Assembly (NCBI GenBank): GCA_029558215.1
Contig: JAKQFZ010000138.1
Span: forward strand, 1-12,491
Direction of reading: 5' to 3'
Origin: Candidatus Omnitrophota bacterium
GTDB lineage: Bacteria; Hinthialibacterota; Hinthialibacteria; JAKQFZ01
Length of the DNA stretch: 12,491 nucleotides
Numbering within the stretch: position 1 is the first letter of the stretch; each line of letters opens with the position of its first letter. Made by a program: the position numbers and the translations under genes. Positions 8,670 through 12,491 of this stretch are shown piece after piece. A model generated the notes under the pieces. It was not told the DNA's origin, did no database searches, and saw only the letters and a list, made by a program, of their open reading frames with translations.

Positions 8670-8728
8670 GTCGTACCTCCCAACCTGACTGACAATTCAG
8701 AGGGCTTGGCAACTTTGAATGCTTGCTC

Positions 8729-8758
8729 AAAATACCAATACTATTACACAGCTGTCAA
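8729..8758 (-). promoter_or_regulatory. Sigma-70-type promoter for the DUF1844-dtd-glycosyltransferase cluster
   Basis: On the - strand, perfect -35 TTGACA (8753-8758), an 18-nt spacer and -10 TATTTT (8729-8734). Transcription would start near 8722 and give a leader of about 50 nt ending in the GGAGGT site of the DUF1844 gene. Confidence 0.6.
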
Positions 8759-8888
8759 CTTGGACAAACTCAGCACTAACCAAGAGACAGGAGTTATGAC
8801 GATCGCGCATTGTTCCTCTTCTGCATTTTGGGAAGTTGTGCTAGATTCTTTCTATGTTACGTTTGACCAGGGCTTTCTGTTGACGCTC

Positions 8889-8910
8889 AGCCGCGGAGAA
8901 CACCGCGGCT
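8889..8910 (+). terminator. GC-rich hairpin in the exporter leader (attenuator or terminator candidate)
   Basis: AGCCGCGG (8889-8896) pairs perfectly with CCGCGGCT (8903-8910) around the loop AGAACA, followed by TTTCTG (four T in a row counting the last stem base). It lies 58 nt before the exporter ATG and no + strand gene ends upstream, so it may be an attenuator or a leader structure rather than a plain terminator. The T tract is short, so termination is uncertain. Confidence 0.4.
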
Positions 8911-8967
8911 TTTCTGCGCCAGCAGGTTGGATGACACTGTTGTCTCTGGGAATCAGGCTCAAAGAGA

Positions 8968-10233
8968 ATGCTTTTTCGCGCGCTGCGTTCAAGAAATTAC
9001 AGACTCTATTTTATCGGACACGGTTTATCTCTCATCGGCACCTGGATGCACAGCATTGCGCTGCAATGGCTGGTCTACCGGCTTACGGGGTCAGCCAGAC
9101 TTCTGGGTGTGGTCACCTTCTCGACACAGATATGCGGTTTGGTGCTGGCTCCTTTTGCGGGAGTCATCGTCGAACGCATGGATCGACGGCGACTCCTCAT
9201 GGTCACTCAGAGCCTTGCCATGACGCTGGCCCTGATGCTGGCAACGCTCGTTTTCACTGAAACAATTGCAGTCTGGCACATTATTGTCTTCAGTATCTGC
9301 CTGGGGAGTGTCAACGCATTTGACATCACCGCCCGGCAGTCTTTCGTGGTACACATGGTTGAAGGCAAAGAGGATTTGGCCAACGCCATTGCGCTGAACT
9401 CGATGATGTTCAACGGAGCCAGATTTCTTGGTCCCGCCGTTGCGGGTGTGCTCATCGCCAAGGTGGGGGAAGGTTTCTGTTTTCTGATCAACGCGATCAG
9501 CTACATCTCAATTCTGATTGCGCTTGCGCTGATGCGTGTTCAGCCTTGGGAGCACGTCCGAGGAAAGCGCTTGTGGGATGATCTCGTGGAAGGCTTCGAG
9601 TATGCGTTTCACTTTCAATCCCTCCGCACGGTTTTCACACTGCTTGCGCTGGTCAGCCTTTTCGCTCTGCCCTATACCGTGCTCCTGCCCATCTTCGCCA
9701 ACGACATTCTTCAGGGTGGTGCGAAGGGCTATGGGTGGTTGGTGTCTTCAATCGGAGTTGGAGCGCTTTGTGGTGCCGTCTTCCTTGCCTCACGAAAGAC
9801 TGTGGTTGGGTTGGAGAAAGTGATTGCTCACGGCCCGCTGCTTCTTGGACTTGCCATGATCTCATTTTCCTGGTCGCGGATGATATTTCTCTCCATGGGT
9901 ATTCTGCTGTTCATGGGTTTTGGGATGATGGTTCACATGGCATCCTGTAATACGGTCGTGCAGACGATTGTTGATGAGAAGATGAGAAGTCGGGTCATGA
10001 GCATTCACATGATGACATGGACGGGGCTTGCCCCTTTCGGGGGACTTCTGGTCGGGGATATGGCAGAACGTACCTCTCCACCCATCACGCTGACTGTGGC
10101 CGGCGTTGTCTGCATTCTGGGCTTTCTATTCTTTCGAAAGAGGATGCTTCAGCAACGACATGTGATCGAGACGGCCTTTGCCTCCCATAAGACGGAGTCC
10201 GTCTTGCCGCAAATGCCGAATCGGGTGGGATGA
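8968..10233 (+). CDS. MFS_3-type major facilitator superfamily exporter
   Basis: 421 residues with about 12 hydrophobic segments, inner-membrane, probably a proton-driven exporter of a small molecule. It fits the MFS_3 group that includes the enterobactin exporter EntS. The N-terminus (FRALRSRNYRLYFIGHGLSL) is typical of that group. Motif A between segments 2 and 3 is GVIVERMDRRRLLM (65-78). The fifth-segment region has RFLGPAVAGVLIAKVG and then CFLINAISYISI. A long cytoplasmic loop with WDDLVEGFEYAF separates the two halves. The C-terminal ~25 residues are polar. There is no strong ribosome binding site before ATG 8968 (only a purine-rich AAAGAGA next to it), but the start agrees with the family N-terminus. 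Substrate unknown; EntS-like similarity does not imply a siderophore. Confidence 0.9.
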   Translation: MLFRALRSRNYRLYFIGHGLSLIGTWMHSIALQWLVYRLTGSARLLGVVTFSTQICGLVLAPFAGVIVERMDRRRLLMVTQSLAMTLALMLATLVFTETIAVWHIIVFSICLGSVNAFDITARQSFVVHMVEGKEDLANAIALNSMMFNGARFLGPAVAGVLIAKVGEGFCFLINAISYISILIALALMRVQPWEHVRGKRLWDDLVEGFEYAFHFQSLRTVFTLLALVSLFALPYTVLLPIFANDILQGGAKGYGWLVSSIGVGALCGAVFLASRKTVVGLEKVIAHGPLLLGLAMISFSWSRMIFLSMGILLFMGFGMMVHMASCNTVVQTIVDEKMRSRVMSIHMMTWTGLAPFGGLLVGDMAERTSPPITLTVAGVVCILGFLFFRKRMLQQRHVIETAFASHKTESVLPQMPNRVG

Positions 10234-10241
10234 AGGATCCG

Positions 10242-10290
10242 GTCGGCTGTGCAACGCGTGTTTTTGTTTGGCTGCCGACAGGGACGCGTT
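10242..10290 (+). repeat. Two interleaved inverted repeats between exporter genes
   Basis: GTCGGC (10242-10247) pairs with GCCGAC (10274-10279), and AACGCGT (10253-10259) pairs with ACGCGTT (10284-10290). The a-b-a'-b' order would allow an H-type pseudoknot in the mRNA, or marks two ACGCGT DNA sites about 31 nt apart. It lies in the 96-nt gap between the MFS stop and the LysE start. Confidence 0.35.
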
Positions 10291-10291
10291 C

Positions 10292-10320
10292 TTGACCCCC
10301 GAACGATGATGTTGTAGACA
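10292..10320 (+). promoter_or_regulatory. Possible promoter giving a near-leaderless LysE-family mRNA
   Basis: TTGACC (10292-10297), a 17-nt spacer and TAGACA (10315-10320). The -35 is good and the -10 is weak (3 of 6). Transcription would start within a few bases of the ATG at 10330, which agrees with the lack of any Shine-Dalgarno sequence there. Confidence 0.3.
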
Positions 10321-10329
10321 CGTGACACT

Positions 10330-10974
10330 ATGGATTCAACACTGACCTTGTGGAGTCTGGCCATTGCCTCATTCACCATCGCTCTCAGTGGGGCGTTGAT
10401 GCCGGGGCCTGTGTTGGCTGTGACGATCTCTCTGGCACCCAGAAAAGGATTTTGGGCTGGCCCTCTGGTCATCTTGGGACATGGGATTCTGGAAGCACTT
10501 CTGGTCATTGCTCTGGCATGGGGACTGTCCAGTCTGATGACCAATCCGATGGTGACGGCATGGATCGGTCTGTTTGGTGGGGGGCTGCTCGTGTGGATGG
10601 GCATCACAATGTTTCACGGTGCGAAACAACTGTCGCTGGAGACACGACCGAGTGCCGTGCTCTACGACAGCCCCGTCGCTGCCGGAATGCTTGGAACACT
10701 GTCCAACCCCTACTGGTATATCTGGTGGGCGGGCCCAGGTCTTGCGTTTATCAGCAAATCTGTCGGGAACACGGGGCTTGCACTGCTTGTGTTTTTCGTG
10801 GGACATATTTCGGGTGATTTGGCCTGGTACAGTCTTGTGTCTTTGAGCTTGTCTATGGGAAAGAAACTCATGTCTGACGGGTTTTACCGTGGTGCTGTCA
10901 GAGCCTGTGCTGTGCTGGTCAACTTTTTCGGGCTGCTGTTTATTTATTTTGGAGTGAAAACACTCAGCCACTAA
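10330..10974 (+). CDS. LysE/RhtB-family amino-acid (or small-molecule) exporter
   Basis: 214 residues, about six hydrophobic segments, the usual size for this inner-membrane family, which exports amino acids and related metabolites. The N-terminal signature is ALSGALMPGPVLAVTISLAPRKG (segment 1 and following loop, about 19-41), followed by GHGILEALLVIAL. In the middle, GMLGTLSNPYWYIWWAGPG carries the conserved NP of segment 4. The last segments contain FVGHISGDLAWY and end in FFGLLFIYFGVKTL. No Shine-Dalgarno sequence precedes the ATG. The next gene begins 21 nt after the stop. The true substrate cannot be told from sequence; LysE-type proteins in uncultivated phyla are often of unknown specificity. 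Confidence 0.9.
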   Translation: MDSTLTLWSLAIASFTIALSGALMPGPVLAVTISLAPRKGFWAGPLVILGHGILEALLVIALAWGLSSLMTNPMVTAWIGLFGGGLLVWMGITMFHGAKQLSLETRPSAVLYDSPVAAGMLGTLSNPYWYIWWAGPGLAFISKSVGNTGLALLVFFVGHISGDLAWYSLVSLSLSMGKKLMSDGFYRGAVRACAVLVNFFGLLFIYFGVKTLSH

Positions 10975-10995
10975 ATCGTGAGAGGTGTTCTATCG

Positions 10996-11697
10996 ATGGT
11001 GGGCAAACTGGAATCAGTGAAAGCGCTCTTGTTCGATTTTGGGGGAACGATTGAATACCCCGGGGAACATCTGAATGAACGCCTGATTCGGTATCTGGAA
11101 CCCTTCCATTCCGGCGTTGACATTGGCCAGATTGACGTCGTGGCATTGGAGACTGTTCGGTATCTCTATAGCATTCCAGAGTCACGCACCATGTCCTACG
11201 CCGCCGTGCTTCAGTTCTTTGTTTTTGCGTGTCTCGAGCGTCTCGAACTACCCAAAGCGCCTTGGTGGGATGCCATTGTTGAACGATTTCTGCAGGAGTC
11301 GTTGGAAGAAGTGCATCGAAACAGCCCTGTTCTGAAAACGCTCAAAAAGAAATATTGCATGGCAGTCCTGTCCAACAACTATGGAAATACCGCAGGGTTC
11401 CTGAGGGATTACGGAATCGATCACCTTTTCGAAGCCGTCTACGACTCAACGCTGGTGGGACTTCGAAAACCCTATCCTGAGTTTTTTCAGCATGCACTCA
11501 ACGATCTCAATTGGAAAGCCGAGGAGACAGCATATATCGGAGACAGATTCGATCGGGATGTAGAGACCCCGAAATCGCTTGGGATGAAAACCATCTGGGT
11601 TGTGGGTAAACATTCCAAACCATGCCCCGATCCAAGTCTTGTGGACGCGCAGATCGCTTGCCTTGCCGACCTGTTGGTTGTTCTGCCTTGTGCATAG
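10996..11697 (+). CDS. HAD-superfamily hydrolase with DxG in place of DxD
   Basis: 233 residues in the haloacid-dehalogenase fold with a helical cap. Motif I is LLFDFGGTIE (11-20): nucleophile Asp14 is present, but the second Asp, general acid in HAD phosphatases, is Gly16. Motif II is AVLSNN (Ser126), motif III is GLRKPYPEFF (Lys158), and motif IV is YIGDRFDRDVE (Asp183 and Asp188). The pattern resembles HAD subfamilies with FDFGGT or FDLGN, so a phosphatase, dehalogenase-like or non-catalytic role are all open. Start: ATG 10996 has AGAGGT 9 nt before it; the in-frame GTG at 10978 lies before that site and has none of its own. It begins 21 nt after the LysE-family stop and is probably co-transcribed with it. 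Confidence 0.88.
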   Translation: MVGKLESVKALLFDFGGTIEYPGEHLNERLIRYLEPFHSGVDIGQIDVVALETVRYLYSIPESRTMSYAAVLQFFVFACLERLELPKAPWWDAIVERFLQESLEEVHRNSPVLKTLKKKYCMAVLSNNYGNTAGFLRDYGIDHLFEAVYDSTLVGLRKPYPEFFQHALNDLNWKAEETAYIGDRFDRDVETPKSLGMKTIWVVGKHSKPCPDPSLVDAQIACLADLLVVLPCA

Positions 11698-11706
11698 ACA
11701 ACGCAC

Positions 11707-11728
11707 AGAGGGTCAGAACAATCCCTTT
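11707..11728 (+). terminator. Weak terminator-like hairpin after the HAD gene
   Basis: AGAGGG (11707-11712) pairs with CCCTTT (11723-11728), one G-U pair, loop of 10 nt, running directly into further T residues. The stem is short, so this is a tentative end for the + strand exporter/HAD transcript. Confidence 0.3.
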
Positions 11729-11730
11729 TT

Positions 11731-11755
11731 CTGATACAGCAATTTCCTGATACAG
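11731..11755. repeat. Tandem CTGATACAG sites next to a promoter
   Basis: Two identical 9-mers CTGATACAG (11731-11739 and 11747-11755) spaced 16 nt start to start, each with CTG/CAG ends around ATA, and both preceded by TTTC. They end 5 nt before the -35 element at 11761, a position suited to an activator. The cognate protein is unknown. Confidence 0.5.
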
Positions 11756-11760
11756 ACGGG

Positions 11761-11789
11761 TTGCGGGTTGGCCAGAGCTGCGGTATACT
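11761..11789 (+). promoter_or_regulatory. Sigma-70-type promoter of the pseudo-receiver gene
   Basis: TTGCGG (11761-11766), a 17-nt spacer and TATACT (11784-11789, 5 of 6 to consensus). The start point would be near 11796, leaving a leader of about 120 nt, unusually long for this window. Confidence 0.6.
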
Positions 11790-11795
11790 CCTTTT

Positions 11796-11918
11796 CAGAA
11801 AAGTGAGAGGCACTTCCAGCCAGCCATATCCTGCTCTCGAGAGCGTGAAAGCACTGAGGCGTGGGGGCGGAACAGCCTCGGCTAAGTATCGTACCCCAAC
11901 AGCCAAGGAGGCCTGGGC
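11796..11918 (+). promoter_or_regulatory. Structured leader RNA, candidate riboswitch-like element
   Basis: In order: hairpin AAGTG(AGAGG)CACTT at 11801-11815; hairpin on the perfect palindrome GCTCTCGAGAGC at 11833-11844; stem CTGAGGC (11854-11860) with GCCTCGG (11875-11881), one G-U pair. Its loop has TGGGG (11862-11866), which can pair with CCCCA (11894-11898) to form an H-type pseudoknot. The ribosome binding site AAGGAGG is at 11905-11911. CAGCCTC (11873-11879) can instead pair with GAGGC-C-TG (11908-11915, one bulge), covering that site. The two pairings exclude each other. All of this is read by eye, with no energy calculation and no match to a named riboswitch class. Confidence 0.4.
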
Positions 11919-12317
11919 ATGAATCAGGAAAGACGTGATACTAGGTTCGATCTGCTGGTGATCAGTTCGGATGTGCTTTGGTGCAAGTTTGTCAGGAACA
12001 CAATGCGACGAACCGACCATGTTCTTGAAGTCGCCTCTCTTGCCAAAGCCGAGGAATGCCTTCGCGATCGCAAGTTCGACATCATCTTCTTCTCGAACGA
12101 ACTGGTTCCCCGAAACAAGAGCGAGATCGAATCATTTCTGTCCTGGTGTCCAGGAAGTAGGGTGGTCGTGCTGTGCTGGCCTCGGGATGCGGAACTGCAT
12201 CTTTCGAGGAAACATCTCGCTCAACTGGGGATTGACGCCGAGGAACGGCCCGAAGAAGGAAAGGCACTGAGGCGCATCATTCGACACTGTCTCCCGCCGG
12301 AGAGTCCCGAACAGTAG
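11919..12317 (+). CDS. Small degenerate receiver-domain (pseudo-receiver) protein
   Basis: 132 residues, one receiver-like domain and no output domain. The alpha/beta pattern is kept: DLLVISSD (beta 1), FDIIFFSNELVP (beta 3), SRVVVLCWP (beta 4) and a final helix ALRRIIRHCL. Key phosphorylation residues are missing. The acidic pair after beta 1 reads Ser16-Ser17 with only Asp18 left, the phosphoacceptor position in beta 3 is Ser59, the Thr/Ser of beta 4 is Cys86, and the Lys before the conserved Pro is Arg110. It is therefore unlikely to be controlled by phosphotransfer and may act by protein-protein contact. ATG 11919 has an excellent AAGGAGG site 7 nt upstream. The gene is tail-to-tail with an NtrC-type regulator 24 bp away, a possible partner (inference). 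Confidence 0.75.
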   Translation: MNQERRDTRFDLLVISSDVLWCKFVRNTMRRTDHVLEVASLAKAEECLRDRKFDIIFFSNELVPRNKSEIESFLSWCPGSRVVVLCWPRDAELHLSRKHLAQLGIDAEERPEEGKALRRIIRHCLPPESPEQ

Positions 12318-12341
12318 ATTCAGTTGGACGGATGCCTGTTT

Positions 12342-12491
12342 TTAGTGCAGCCCGTACGTCTTGAGTTTGCGGTAGAGCGTTCTCAGTCCGATGCCTAATG
12401 CTCTTGCCGTCTTGGGCTTGTCATACCCGTAGAGTTGCAGAGAGGCCAGAATGATTCTGCGTTCGGCCTCCTGAAGGGGCTTTCCGACTGG
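12342..12491 (-). CDS. C-terminal Fis-type DNA-binding domain of an NtrC-family regulator (partial)
   Basis: Only the last 49 residues and the stop codon are in the window; the rest lies beyond position 12491. The segment reads as a HTH_8/Fis-type helix-turn-helix: LQEAERRIILASLQLYGYD is the first helix and turn, KTARALGIGLRTLYRKL is the recognition unit, ending KTYGLH. This domain is the usual C-terminus of sigma-54-dependent activators, where a receiver or sensor domain and an AAA+ domain precede it. LGIGLRTLYRKLKTYGL matches the common LGISxRTLYRKLKEYGL pattern closely. The upstream domains cannot be confirmed here. Confidence 0.9.
   Translation of the reverse strand, partial: PVGKPLQEAERRIILASLQLYGYDKPKTARALGIGLRTLYRKLKTYGLH

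Larger units (their letters stand above)
8670..8967. other. Divergent intergenic region (about 298 bp)
   Basis: Separates the - strand DUF1844 cluster from the + strand exporter. It holds the - strand promoter (8729-8758) and a GC-rich hairpin (8889-8910). A + strand promoter for the exporter is not clear; the best AT-rich pair is TTGAAT-N18-TACTAT near 8715-8744, which overlaps the - strand promoter. I see no RNA gene here. Confidence 0.6.

Noticed and set aside
8631..9260. 209-codon + strand frame overlapping the start of the MFS gene
   Set aside because: The second half overlaps the MFS exporter in another frame and the first half is antisense to the DUF1844 start and the intergenic region. 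An AGGAG before ATG 8796 is only 2 nt away, too close.
11796..11918. Match of the leader to a cyclic di-GMP (GEMM-I) riboswitch
   Set aside because: A short stretch (AGCCTCGGCTAAG) resembles part of the GEMM consensus, but the required GGGCAAACC and GGGACGCAAAGCC segments and the GNRA-receptor layout are absent.
1..12491. Defence island, CRISPR array, insertion sequence or prophage
   Set aside because: No transposase, integrase, nuclease, cas-like gene, regular repeat array or terminal inverted repeats are visible; apart from the short tandem sites at 11731-11755 repeats are few.

Overview
The window looks like a chromosomal stretch of a free-living bacterium with mid-range GC (mid-50s % by eye). 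It has Shine-Dalgarno starts (e.g. GGAGGT, AAGGAGG), sigma-70-type promoters and an NtrC-type (sigma-54 activator) C-terminus. It carries no phage genes, insertion sequences, CRISPR array, tRNA or rRNA that I can see. The gene mix (DUF1844 protein, D-aminoacyl-tRNA deacylase, cytoplasmic GH20 hexosaminidase, and a >1,500-residue protein I cannot assign) fits an uncultivated Gram-negative-type lineage such as Sumerlaeota, Hydrogenedentota or a PVC relative. That placement is a guess from gene content.

Layout. Positions 1-4679 (+) hold the 3' part of a very long gene of unknown function whose reading frame is open to the window edge. Its C-terminal quarter carries what I read as an ATP-grasp-like set of residues. 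A 14-bp-stem hairpin at 4699-4732 closes this gene and probably also the convergent one. From 8669 down to 4758 (-) lie DUF1844 protein -> D-aminoacyl-tRNA deacylase (dtd) -> family-2 glycosyltransferase -> GH20 beta-N-acetylhexosaminidase. The first three are probably one operon, with a good TTGACA/TATTTT promoter at 8729-8758. GH20 probably has its own promoter and a 14-bp palindrome between start point and gene. From 8968 to 11697 (+) lie an MFS_3-type exporter, a LysE-type exporter and a HAD-family protein, probably co-oriented units rather than one tight operon. Then comes a regulatory region (11698-11918) and a small degenerate receiver-domain protein (11919-12317). Last is the C-terminus of a convergent Fis-type/NtrC-family regulator cut off by the window end.

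How the parts may work together. The GH20 enzyme and the glycosyltransferase suggest amino-sugar and surface-glycan handling. The two exporters and the HAD protein suggest small-molecule export or detoxification, with unknown substrates. The end of the window is regulatory: a receiver-like protein lacking the phosphorylatable aspartate sits tail-to-tail with an NtrC-type regulator.

The most interesting items are the giant ATP-grasp-like protein and the leader of the pseudo-receiver gene. The leader combines tandem CTGATACAG sites, a consensus-like promoter, two hairpins, a possible H-type pseudoknot and an alternative pairing that would mask the ribosome binding site. It looks like a candidate riboswitch or protein-responsive leader that I cannot match to a known class.
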